NCBI GenBank assembly: GCA_947624295.1 | Contig: CANQJV010000008.1 | Location: 1-64,000 of the forward strand | Direction of reading: 5' to 3' | DNA length: 64,000 nt | Source of the DNA: an uncultured Ruminococcus sp. | GTDB lineage: Bacteria; Bacillota; Clostridia; Oscillospirales; Ruminococcaceae | Shown here: positions 55,103-63,122 of the stretch, one piece after another | Numbering within the stretch: the stretch's first letter is position 1 | How the letters are laid out: each line of letters begins with the position of its first letter | Position numbers and translations under genes: made by a program | The notes under the pieces: generated by a model | Told to the model about the DNA's origin: nothing | Seen by the model: only the letters and a program-made list of their open reading frames with translations | Database searches by the model: none

Positions 55103-56350
55103 ATGAGTTACACACAGGAACTCGGCATTAAAGCCAAAAATGCAGAAACTGCTATAGCAGGAGCTTCCACTAAAATTAAAAATGACGCTCTTTCTGCTAT
55201 TTCAAAGGCACTTATCGATAATAAAGAACTTATTATTTCCGAAAATGCCAGAGATTTACAAAATGCCCGACAAAACGGTATGTCACAAGCTATGCAGGAC
55301 AGATTGAAACTTGACGAAAACAGAATTGCAGGTATGGCGAAAGGTGTTGACGAACTTATCGCTATGAATGACCCTATAGGACAAGTAATTGACGGTTTCG
55401 TCCGCCCTAACGGTCTGAGAATCACCAAAACAAGAGTACCTCTCGGCGTTATAGGCATTATCTTCGAATCACGCCCGAATGTTACTGTTGACGCTGCTGC
55501 CCTCTGCCTCAAAGCAGGTAACGCTGTTATCCTCAAAGGCGGTAAAGAGGCGATATATTCCAATATCTGCCTTGGCAACATTATGCGTGACGCTCTCGTG
55601 AACTGCGGTCTGCCTGCTGATATTATTCAGGTTGTCGAAAATACATCACGTGAAACTACTAACGAACTTATGAAACTGAACGGCTATGTTGATGTACTTA
55701 TTCCCCGTGGTGGTGCAAATCTCATAAAGGCTGTAGTCAATAACGCTACTGTCCCTGTTATCGAAACAGGCGCAGGTAATTGCCACGTATATGTTGACGA
55801 TTCCGCTGACATTGATATGGCTGTAAATATCACTGATAACGCTAAAACTCAACGTCCGTCCGTCTGCAATGCTATCGAAAGTCTGCTTGTCCACAAGGAT
55901 ATTGCTGATGAATTTCTGCCTGCTATCGCCGAAAGATTCAAGTCGCATAACGTCAAGATTTACGGCTGCGACAGAACAATTGACATTTTGGGTGATACAG
56001 TCGAAAAAGCAACTGATGTCGAATATGCGACGGAATTTAATGACTATGTAATCGCCGTGAAAGTCGTTGATTCTATTGACGAGGCTATCGCCCATATCAG
56101 GAAATACAGCACTCGCCATTCTGAGTGCATAGTCACAAAATCCCTCGAATCCGCACAAAAATTCCAGCACGAAGTTGATGCAGCTGCTGTATATGTCAAC
56201 GCCTCTACTCGTTTCACGGACGGCGGTGAATTTGGATACGGGGCTGAAATCGGCATATCTACGCAGAAACTCCACGCAAGAGGTCCTATGGGTCTTGCTG
56301 AATTGACAACCGTCAAGTATCTTATTGACGGAAATGGTCAAATAAGATAA
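55103..56350 (+). CDS. proA: Gamma-glutamyl phosphate reductase
   Basis: 415 residues from the ATG at 55103, which has GAGGTG before it and starts the conserved MSYTQELGIKAK; the in-frame stretch upstream overlaps proB and is not used. It reduces glutamyl-5-phosphate to the semialdehyde. PLGVIGIIFESRPNVT, the catalytic Cys in QRPSVCNAIESLLVH and GGEFGYGAEIGISTQKLHARGP (core GAEIGISTQK) are present. With proB it completes the proline pathway's first two steps. Confidence 0.97.
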   Translation: MSYTQELGIKAKNAETAIAGASTKIKNDALSAISKALIDNKELIISENARDLQNARQNGMSQAMQDRLKLDENRIAGMAKGVDELIAMNDPIGQVIDGFVRPNGLRITKTRVPLGVIGIIFESRPNVTVDAAALCLKAGNAVILKGGKEAIYSNICLGNIMRDALVNCGLPADIIQVVENTSRETTNELMKLNGYVDVLIPRGGANLIKAVVNNATVPVIETGAGNCHVYVDDSADIDMAVNITDNAKTQRPSVCNAIESLLVHKDIADEFLPAIAERFKSHNVKIYGCDRTIDILGDTVEKATDVEYATEFNDYVIAVKVVDSIDEAIAHIRKYSTRHSECIVTKSLESAQKFQHEVDAAAVYVNASTRFTDGGEFGYGAEIGISTQKLHARGPMGLAELTTVKYLIDGNGQIR

Positions 56351-56369
56351 TTTATTCAGGAGGTTATTT

Positions 56370-57866
56370 ATGGCTACAAAAAAACACGGCAAAAGCGGTG
56401 TTGATAATATGTCCGTTGATGACGTTATCAATTCATTGGGCGACAGAAAATCCGCCGGTATAAAATCAGATGCGCCTAAAAAACTCGCTCCGTTACCGCC
56501 TAAAAAGGCTGCCGCAAAAACTAATCTGCCTGACGGGAACAAGTCCAAAAAAAGAATTGTCATAACAAACGAATTGCCCGACTATGATGCTTTGAGGAAA
56601 CAGGCTCTCGAAGATGACAGGCAACGTGAGGAGGCTGAAAAGAAGGCTCAGGAGGAGGCTGAACGCAAACGCCTTGAGGCTGAGAAAAAGGCTCAAGAGG
56701 AGGCTGAACGCAAACGTCTTGAGGCTGAAAAAAAGGCTCGTGAGGAGGCTGAACGCAAACGTCTTGAGGCTGAGAAAAAGGCTTGTGAGGAGGCTGAACG
56801 TCAGCGCATAGAGGCTGAGGAAACTAAACGCCGACTTCTTGAGGACGCTGAAGAATTTACCGTAGAAGAAATCACGGAAATCAGCACTTCCAAAAAATAT
56901 GACGACGATTACAGCGAAACTGATGAACTTGATTTATTCAGCAATGCCGATGATTCAGACCCCGTTAATTCACTCATTGATAATATTCGTGAAGATGCCG
57001 AAAAAGCAATGGCTGATATAGAAAATAATGGTGAATATGACGAATTTGACGACGACGGCGATGATGAAGTTGATGAGGAAGATGACGATGACAGCGAACC
57101 CGAAACTGCTCCAAAAGGAATTACTTCGGCTCTCGAAAATATTCTTGATGAGGACGTTGACGAAATTATCAGCGAAAGAAGCGAAAAAGCTGAATCTGAT
57201 GACGGTGAAAAGCCTAAACTTCACCTGAAAAAGAATATCTACGCTTTTTTGGGCATAATTTTCGCAGTACTCGCTTGCGTTGGGCTTGTTACGGTCATCA
57301 CTAAATCAGTTTCCCTTATCAGCGGATTTTCGTCGGGCGACAGCAAAAAAAGCGGTTTTGAGCCAGTAGTTTACCCTGTTGTGATTATGGATATAGAGTC
57401 GTTCGACTCGCCTGCTGAACTCTCGTCCGAACAGGTGATTACAGCGGCAATATGGTCAATGATTATGTCAGACGATGCCATAAGCAATTACGAACAAACT
57501 TTCGATGTCGTAAAAATCCCTGCTGTTGACGTTGAATCGTATGCAGTGAAATTATTCGGCGAAAATCTCCCGGCACTCAACCATACAACTGTAGGTCCGG
57601 CTGAATCACGTTTCTATTACAACGAGGAAACAAAGTCCTATAATGTGCCGATTGCGCCCGTGACATACACATATTCCCCCGAAATCAAAGGCGCAACCAA
57701 AGATGGCAGTACTTATACAATTGTTGTTGATTATATTGATGAACTCCCTGAATGGCTCCCGAAAAAATCGTCCAAATCCGTGGAATTTAAGCTCACTGAA
57801 ACAAATGACGGCTACACTATCAACTCAATGAAAGTGCTTTCGACCTCAGCAAATAATTCGTTATAA
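56370..57866 (+). CDS. Charged coiled-coil membrane protein
   Basis: 498 residues, not assigned. Residues about 80-155 are a predicted coiled coil with repeated KAQEEAERKRLEAEK. An acidic stretch (about 165-265, Asp/Glu runs) and one membrane helix (about 288-312, IYAFLGIIFAVLACVGLV) follow, then an extracellular domain of about 175 residues. The cytoplasmic N-terminal part is large. It lies 20 nt after proA, with a ribosome binding site, and ends at a terminator. A structural or envelope role is possible but unsupported. Confidence 0.75.
   Translation: MATKKHGKSGVDNMSVDDVINSLGDRKSAGIKSDAPKKLAPLPPKKAAAKTNLPDGNKSKKRIVITNELPDYDALRKQALEDDRQREEAEKKAQEEAERKRLEAEKKAQEEAERKRLEAEKKAREEAERKRLEAEKKACEEAERQRIEAEETKRRLLEDAEEFTVEEITEISTSKKYDDDYSETDELDLFSNADDSDPVNSLIDNIREDAEKAMADIENNGEYDEFDDDGDDEVDEEDDDDSEPETAPKGITSALENILDEDVDEIISERSEKAESDDGEKPKLHLKKNIYAFLGIIFAVLACVGLVTVITKSVSLISGFSSGDSKKSGFEPVVYPVVIMDIESFDSPAELSSEQVITAAIWSMIMSDDAISNYEQTFDVVKIPAVDVESYAVKLFGENLPALNHTTVGPAESRFYYNEETKSYNVPIAPVTYTYSPEIKGATKDGSTYTIVVDYIDELPEWLPKKSSKSVEFKLTETNDGYTINSMKVLSTSANNSL
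56646..56825 (+). repeat. Tandem 45-bp coding repeat (four copies)
   Basis: Four copies of a 45-bp unit (56646-56690, 56691-56735, 56736-56780, 56781-56825) encode AQEEAERKRLEAEKK with small changes; the last copy is the most diverged. The first three are nearly identical at DNA level, which suggests recent expansion. Confidence 0.85.
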
Positions 57867-57879
57867 AAAAATACTAAAT

Positions 57880-57920
57880 GTGCCGTATGGGTTTTCTGTA
57901 CGGCACAAAAAATTTTTCAA
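57880..57920 (+). terminator. Terminator after the coiled-coil protein gene
   Basis: GTGCCGTA and TACGGCAC form an 8-bp stem with an 11-nt loop. The following tract is AAAAAATTTTT, so the U-run is delayed. Confidence 0.6.
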
Positions 57921-57949
57921 AAAAATTTTCATTTTTTTTCAAAAAGTAC

Positions 57950-57978
57950 TTGACAAATTGATTTTTTTGTGATATAAT
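57950..57978 (+). promoter_or_regulatory. Consensus promoter of tRNA-Leu
   Basis: TTGACA (57950-57955) and TATAAT (57973-57978), 17-bp spacer, ending 34 nt before the tRNA. Confidence 0.75.
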
Positions 57979-58012
57979 AATAAAGCAGTCAGGAAATACT
58001 GCAAAAATAATT

Positions 58013-58097
58013 GCGAGTGTGCTGGAATAGGCAGACAGGCACGTTTGAGGGGCGTGTGTCGAAGGACGTATGGGTTCAAGTCCCATTACTCGCACCA
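58013..58097 (+). tRNA. tRNA-Leu (anticodon GAG)
   Basis: A class II cloverleaf fits. Acceptor GCGAGTG pairs with TACTCGC. The anticodon stem CACGT/GCGTG holds loop TTGAGGG with anticodon GAG, which reads CUC/CUU. There is a long variable arm, and T-arm ATGGG-TTCAAGT-CCCAT. CCA is encoded (58095-58097). A terminator follows. Confidence 0.95.
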
Positions 58098-58134
58098 AAT
58101 CTCTTTGCTTTCGGGCAAGGAGATTTTTTTTTGC
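58098..58134 (+). terminator. Terminator after tRNA-Leu
   Basis: AAATCTCTTTGC and GCAAGGAGATTT pair (one G-U) and are followed by a run of T. Confidence 0.85.
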
Positions 58135-58174
58135 CCATTTTATTTGCAATTTCATTTAACAATATTGGTGATAA

Positions 58175-58207
58175 TCAAAAAAAGGGACACTCCTAAAAGT
58201 GTCCCTT
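58175..58207 (-). terminator. Terminator after the GH48 gene
   Basis: AAGGGACACT and AGTGTCCCTT form a 10-bp stem; on the minus strand seven T follow. Confidence 0.85.
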
Positions 58208-58235
58208 AAACCGTATGAGCAAAATTATAAGCAAA

Positions 58236-60827
58236 TTACTTGCTAAGAGAGTCAAACTTCTCCTGTGTAACAGGGAATTCAGGCTGTGTAATCATATTAG
58301 CAACCATATACTGAATGAGAAGTGCATCTGAACCAAAGATTCCGTCGCCGTTGTTTACAATGTCAGCATTGATTGCACCCTGTTCGCTGAGCGGATAAGC
58401 ATCGCCGTTACCTACTGCCTGAATAATAGCAGCGGCATCAGCCATATTTACTTTGCCGTCAACGTTAGCATCACCCCAGAGAGTAGCTTTACCGTCCTTA
58501 GATGTGTCTTCGCCACCTGTTGTAGGCTGGTCAACAACTTCGCCGGGTTCATAGCCGTCAGGAAGAGGAGTAACTTCAGGATAGAGAAGTGCCATTGTAC
58601 CTGTTGTAACAAGAGCGTCGCCCATGTGCCAGAATCTATGGAGTTTGTAGTAGTAGTCGTCTGTCTTGCCTGTTTTATCGTAAACTTCTTTACAAGCCTG
58701 ATACATTTCATCGTCAGCGTAGCTTTCACGGATAGAGCTGAATGTTGCGCCGGGAGCAAGTTTAGAACCGTCAGGCATTGTGCCGTTATAGTAATCCGGA
58801 ATTTCAACTTCCTGTTCAAATATTCTTACGAGGTTCGGGTTGTGGTCTTCATATGCAAGACCGATTTCGTCACGTGCGCCATTCCACTGAGCACTCATAA
58901 GTCTGTTTGCAAGGAAGAGTGCCTTTTCACCACGTTCTGTGCCGTTCGGGTTAGCAGCAGCAGCAGCGTCAACCTTATTAGCAGCAGCGTAGTAAATAAG
59001 TGTGTTACAAAGTGATGATACACAACCGATATCTCCCTGACCGTAACCTGTAATTGTGCAGTGGAGTCCGCTGTTAGCATCAGGGTCATATTTCTGATTC
59101 CATGTAGCAGGTGAACCGCTCCAGTCAAGGCTTGAAGGAATAGCGTAAGCCATTTCTGTACCGTCTTCAGCAACATAGTCGAATTTTGTATTCTCAAGGA
59201 ACCAGTCAATCCATCTGCTGAGGAGAGCTTCGAGAGCGTCTTCGAGTGAAAGTCCGCCGTATGTCTGTCCTTCTGATGCATCGCCCTTAGTCTTTACATA
59301 GTAATAGAGTTCAGCAAGACGCTGAGTTGACCATACTTGGTTACCAATCCAGTGGTTTGAACCGGGGTCAGCATATACAGGGTGCTCAAGATAAGCCATA
59401 TCATAGAAAGTGGAGTTAACGTCAGAAGTAATATCTCCGCCTGTTCTTGATGTATTTTCATATTTACCGTTAGGTGAGTTTGTACAACCGCCTGCGAAAG
59501 GACCGTCAGCAGACTGGAGCCAGAGGTACATTTCAATCTGTCTCTGAAGTGATTTAACATAGTCAGCTGTAGCGTTAGTAGCCTTCATGCCGGAGTTGAT
59601 GTTCTTGTCATATGCAAGTGCGTAAGCAGCAAGCGGGTTCTGATAGAACTGGTGTGAGTGTGAACAGCCAATCTGCCAAGCCCATGAGTAGTCGCCGTAG
59701 CTTGCCTTGTAAGCTCCGCCCCATGATGTATACCATGCCATGAGGAAGTGCTGTGATTCAAGACCTGAGGACTGAGTATTGATACCGCTTGTTTTCCAAC
59801 AGCCGATAGCCTTGTAATATTTATCAAACATATCGTTACGGCACTGGTCACCCATTTTACCTGCAAGTGCTGAAACTTCACCGCAGTCAACACCCCAGTT
59901 ATTTGCGAAGTAAACTGCCTGAATTGCACGGTCTTCAGCGTCAGGAGCGTTTGTGAAAGCGTACTGTGAAGGAACTGCATCTTTACCATTGAAGATAGCC
60001 TTGATACCGTTACCGTTTTCAGTAACATCACCGGGGATACCATATTTAAGCTCTTCAAGACATGGCTGAGGAACTGTTTCGAAACATGATTCCTGTTCAC
60101 CACGCTGGAATGTGTTGATGAATACAAACTTTGTTGAATCAGCATTGTAAGAACCGTTATCTCTTGAACCGCCGAAACCATACCAGTCATCAACGTCTGC
60201 GAGCCAGTGCATGAGGTAGTAACCGTTATCACTGCCGTAAGCAGTTTTCATATCGTTGTAAATCGGGTTGATAGCGTCAACGCCGTTCTGCTTAGCAGGA
60301 TATTTTGCAGGGTCATCTTCTTCAGTAGCTGTATCAGCCTTAAGTCTGTCCTGCTTGAAAATTGTGCTGTAGTCAAAGCTGTCAGCACCGTAAGCGTTTA
60401 CAGACCAGCCGGGGATAAGAGCTTCCATAGTTTTCCAGCCCTTCTGGAAATCGCCTGTAGAGCCGTCGATTCTGTTTTTCTGAACGAGTACATCATGCAT
60501 AGCTGTAATCCATGAGATATAGGACATAGCTTCTGATGTTGTTTCGTGACCGTAGTCAGGAGCCTCAACACAAAGAGTTTCAACGCAGTGGTAAGGTACG
60601 CCGAAAGTACCGCTACCATTGTTTTTCTTTGCGAGATAGCCGTTCTCTTCACCGTTTGTGATTACATCAGCATAAAGTGATTCGAACATTTTTGCATAAG
60701 ATGTGTTTGCATCGTTCTCAGTAGCGTACTGTGTAGCAGCTGAAGCAAAAGCAGGAACGATTGCAGTAGCTGACATTGCAGCAGCGAGAACGCCGGCTGT
60801 TAAAGCCTTATTCTTCTTACTTATCAT
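58236..60827 (-). CDS. GH48 cellulase with C-terminal dockerin
   Basis: 863 residues. The signal peptide covers about 1-31. The GH48 (alpha/alpha)6 domain (about 32-745) is the reducing-end-acting processive cellobiohydrolase typical of cellulosomes. EAPDYGHETTSEAMSYISW carries the probable acid E99, and QSADGPFAGGCTNSP and GALEALL-like aromatic-rich tunnel segments are visible. A short linker (about 755-780) leads to a dockerin (783-863) with DANVDGKVNMAD in loop 1 and DIVNNGDGIFGSD in loop 2, which has one more residue than the canonical 12. A single GH48 per genome is usual. It has its own promoter, a leader of about 138 nt and a terminator. Confidence 0.97.
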   Translation of the reverse strand: MISKKNKALTAGVLAAAMSATAIVPAFASAATQYATENDANTSYAKMFESLYADVITNGEENGYLAKKNNGSGTFGVPYHCVETLCVEAPDYGHETTSEAMSYISWITAMHDVLVQKNRIDGSTGDFQKGWKTMEALIPGWSVNAYGADSFDYSTIFKQDRLKADTATEEDDPAKYPAKQNGVDAINPIYNDMKTAYGSDNGYYLMHWLADVDDWYGFGGSRDNGSYNADSTKFVFINTFQRGEQESCFETVPQPCLEELKYGIPGDVTENGNGIKAIFNGKDAVPSQYAFTNAPDAEDRAIQAVYFANNWGVDCGEVSALAGKMGDQCRNDMFDKYYKAIGCWKTSGINTQSSGLESQHFLMAWYTSWGGAYKASYGDYSWAWQIGCSHSHQFYQNPLAAYALAYDKNINSGMKATNATADYVKSLQRQIEMYLWLQSADGPFAGGCTNSPNGKYENTSRTGGDITSDVNSTFYDMAYLEHPVYADPGSNHWIGNQVWSTQRLAELYYYVKTKGDASEGQTYGGLSLEDALEALLSRWIDWFLENTKFDYVAEDGTEMAYAIPSSLDWSGSPATWNQKYDPDANSGLHCTITGYGQGDIGCVSSLCNTLIYYAAANKVDAAAAANPNGTERGEKALFLANRLMSAQWNGARDEIGLAYEDHNPNLVRIFEQEVEIPDYYNGTMPDGSKLAPGATFSSIRESYADDEMYQACKEVYDKTGKTDDYYYKLHRFWHMGDALVTTGTMALLYPEVTPLPDGYEPGEVVDQPTTGGEDTSKDGKATLWGDANVDGKVNMADAAAIIQAVGNGDAYPLSEQGAINADIVNNGDGIFGSDALLIQYMVANMITQPEFPVTQEKFDSLSK

Positions 60828-60971
60828 TGTTTTTAACCCCTCTCAATAAATTTGGTTTAATAATGATTTTTTAGCCGTATAGACGGCAGATATACGAAAA
60901 AGCATCGTACAGTGCGTGCAGTTCTTAAAATTTTGAACATACACACTATTCTCAAACTATTTTCTATAAAT

Positions 60972-61000
60972 ATTATAATTCAAATTTATCTTTCTGTCAA
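60972..61000 (-). promoter_or_regulatory. Consensus promoter of the GH48 gene
   Basis: TTGACA (60995-61000) and TATAAT (60972-60977), 17-bp spacer, minus strand. The leader to the ATG at 60827 is about 138 nt and includes small GCCGT/ACGGC and CGTATA/TATACG pairings. Confidence 0.75.
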
Positions 61001-61027
61001 CAGGTTAGTTAATTTTAGACAACGCCT

Positions 61028-61077
61028 ATTGCAATTTTTGTTGCAATGCACAATAAATAAATATTTTTTTGTGCATT
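61028..61077. promoter_or_regulatory. Two overlapping palindromes upstream of the GH48 promoter
   Basis: ATTGCAA-N6-TTGCAAT (61028-61047) and AATGCACAA-N15-TTGTGCATT (61045-61077) are perfect inverted repeats. They lie 28 bp upstream of the GH48 -35 and in the gap to the divergent ABC operon. Regulator-binding or RNA-structure use is inferred. The remaining gap (61080-61359) is AT-rich with TATAAT at 61273-61278, but no clear -35 was found for the ABC genes. Confidence 0.4.
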
Positions 61078-61359
61078 TTGCCGGTCGTTGAAATTGCAGC
61101 ACATATCAGATTATTAACAAATTATTAACAACAAATTAAATTTAATATATTACAAGATTCATCTCATCTACAATATTCTTTCACATATTTTACACAACAA
61201 TGCTTTATAATATTCCATATTGAGAAATTTGCGAATTAACAAATTGTACATAGTTTCTTAATACCGTGTTAATATAATTTTGCGATAATGTAAAAGTATG
61301 ATTATTTTGTTACTCAACGTACTTTATTTAATAATAATATATAAAGAAAGGAGAAACTC

Positions 61360-62385
61360 ATGATTACTATTGAAAATCTTACAAAGTTTTACGGCAATAA
61401 CAGGGCTGTAAACAATATCAGCTTTACAATAAATGATAATGAGATTCTTGGTTTCCTCGGTCCTAACGGCGCAGGCAAGTCCACAACTATGAATATGATT
61501 GCAGGTTACCTCCCTATGACCTCAGGCACTGTCACTATCTACGGAAGTGATATTTCAAAAGAACCTGTAAAGGCTAAGAAAAATATCGGCTATCTCCCCG
61601 AAATCCCTCCGGTTTACCCCGATATGAGAGTTAAAGAATATCTCTCGTTCTGCGCAGGTCTGAAACGTATCCCCTCAGCAGAAAAATCTTCCGAAATAAA
61701 ACGTGTCATGAATCTGCTGAAAATTGAGGACGTAAGCCACAAACTTATCAAGAATCTGTCCAAAGGCTACAAACAGCGTGTCGGTTTTGCGCAGGCTCTC
61801 CTCGGTAATCCGAAATTCCTGATTCTCGATGAGCCTACTGTTGGTCTTGACCCTAATCAGGTTGTCGAAGTACGGCAGATAATTACCGACTTACGGAAAG
61901 AACATTCTGTTATTTTCAGCTCCCATATCCTCTCCGAAGTAAGTGCCGTCTGCGACAGAGTTGTCATTATCAACAAGGGCAATATTAAAGCTGTCGATAC
62001 TATTGAGAATCTCGAAAAATCACTCGGCGGTAATCTCGTCCTCCACATCAAAATCAAGGGCAATCGGTCAACTGCTTCCAACGTTATTGAATTGACTGAC
62101 GGCGTTAAGGAAATCACTAAAATAGAGCCCGAAAGCAATGATTTCTTCAATTTCACGGTGAAAATCGACGGCGACGGTGATGAGGTCAAAAACGCTATCA
62201 TGACAGAACTCATCAGCCATAGTGTGCAGATTTCTGAAATATATACCGAAAAGCCTGACCTCGAAAATGTTTTTGTTGAATTGATTAACAATACTTCCTC
62301 CAAATCGGGTATGCAGGAACTCTATGACGAAATCAAAGCCGAAAATCCACAAGATTCAGATTCAGATGAGGAGGTCGATGAATAA
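61360..62385 (+). CDS. ABC transporter ATP-binding protein (Gld-type)
   Basis: 341 residues. Walker A GPNGAGKST (about 36-44), signature LSKGYKQRVG, Walker B FLILDEPTVGLDPNQ and the switch His in SSHILSEV are intact. The C-terminal 110 residues are an extra domain typical of ABC-2/GldA-like ATPases. It energises export with the permease encoded next; the TAATG junction joins them. AAAGGAG is 7 nt before the ATG. Confidence 0.94.
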   Translation: MITIENLTKFYGNNRAVNNISFTINDNEILGFLGPNGAGKSTTMNMIAGYLPMTSGTVTIYGSDISKEPVKAKKNIGYLPEIPPVYPDMRVKEYLSFCAGLKRIPSAEKSSEIKRVMNLLKIEDVSHKLIKNLSKGYKQRVGFAQALLGNPKFLILDEPTVGLDPNQVVEVRQIITDLRKEHSVIFSSHILSEVSAVCDRVVIINKGNIKAVDTIENLEKSLGGNLVLHIKIKGNRSTASNVIELTDGVKEITKIEPESNDFFNFTVKIDGDGDEVKNAIMTELISHSVQISEIYTEKPDLENVFVELINNTSSKSGMQELYDEIKAENPQDSDSDEEVDE

Positions 62386-63116
62386 TGTTTTCCATATATA
62401 AAAAAGAATTGCAGTCTTTCTTCTATACACCGTTCGCTTACGCTATATCAGCTCTGTTTATGTTCCTGTTTACGTTTATGTTCAACAACGCTCTCGGTAA
62501 TCTCGAACAGGCTGACTTCAAATTCACTTTCCCCGAAATTTTCTACAATGTCATCTTCTACTTCATTTTCCTCATACCTATACTCACTATGCGTACTTTC
62601 GCTGATGAACGGAAATTCGGTACTGAAGTCCTCCTGATGACCTCCCCTGTAAACGTTTTTCAGATTATCATAGGCAAGTACCTCGCTAATATCACCGTTT
62701 TCCTCTTTATGATTGCAGGCTCACTCTTTTTCCCGATTTTCACGGCTCTCCACGGCGAAGTCATTATGAGTCAGCTTATCTGCGCTTATATCGGCTTTTT
62801 CTTCTGGGGTGCAATGTTCATCGCTATCGGTCAGCTTGTTTCCGCTTTCACCGAAAATTCCATTATTGCCGCTATCATAGGCGAAATAATTATGTTTGTG
62901 TTCATATTCATTGACGACTTCTCCCAGACTGAATTTATCGCACAATTCCCGCATATCCAGAGTGTTATCTACGCTTTCGCCGCACAACCACGATTCGCCT
63001 ATTTCTCGCAGGGTTTCATCAGACTATCTGATATAGTATTCTTCATATCGGCTATAATTGTGGCTCTCTCGTGGAATTACATCGTAATCGAAAAAAGACG
63101 CTGGAATAGGGGGTAA
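62385..63116 (+). CDS. ABC-2 type permease (GldF-like)
   Basis: 243 residues with about six membrane helices. FADERKFGTEVLLMTSPV (beginning of the conserved segment after the second helix) and VIGKYLANITVFLFM-type stretches match GldF-like permeases. It partners the upstream ATPase and the downstream GldG-like protein. Despite the name, such transporters occur in non-gliding bacteria; the cargo is unknown. Confidence 0.88.
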   Translation: MFSIYKKELQSFFYTPFAYAISALFMFLFTFMFNNALGNLEQADFKFTFPEIFYNVIFYFIFLIPILTMRTFADERKFGTEVLLMTSPVNVFQIIIGKYLANITVFLFMIAGSLFFPIFTALHGEVIMSQLICAYIGFFFWGAMFIAIGQLVSAFTENSIIAAIIGEIIMFVFIFIDDFSQTEFIAQFPHIQSVIYAFAAQPRFAYFSQGFIRLSDIVFFISAIIVALSWNYIVIEKRRWNRG

Positions 63117-63122
63117 TCTGAT

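Noticed and set aside
55646-56563. 305-codon open frame antisense to proA and the next gene
   Set aside because: It lies wholly opposite proA and the start of the coiled-coil gene, whose protein motifs are unmistakable, and has no ribosome binding site or family signal.
57950-58134. T-box or other leader RNA considered near tRNA-Leu
   Set aside because: The structure is fully explained as a tRNA gene with promoter and terminator; no T-box sequence is seen.
59585-60232. 215-codon frame on the same strand as GH48, in another phase
   Set aside because: It lies inside the GH48 catalytic domain and has low-complexity Ser/Thr/Val composition.
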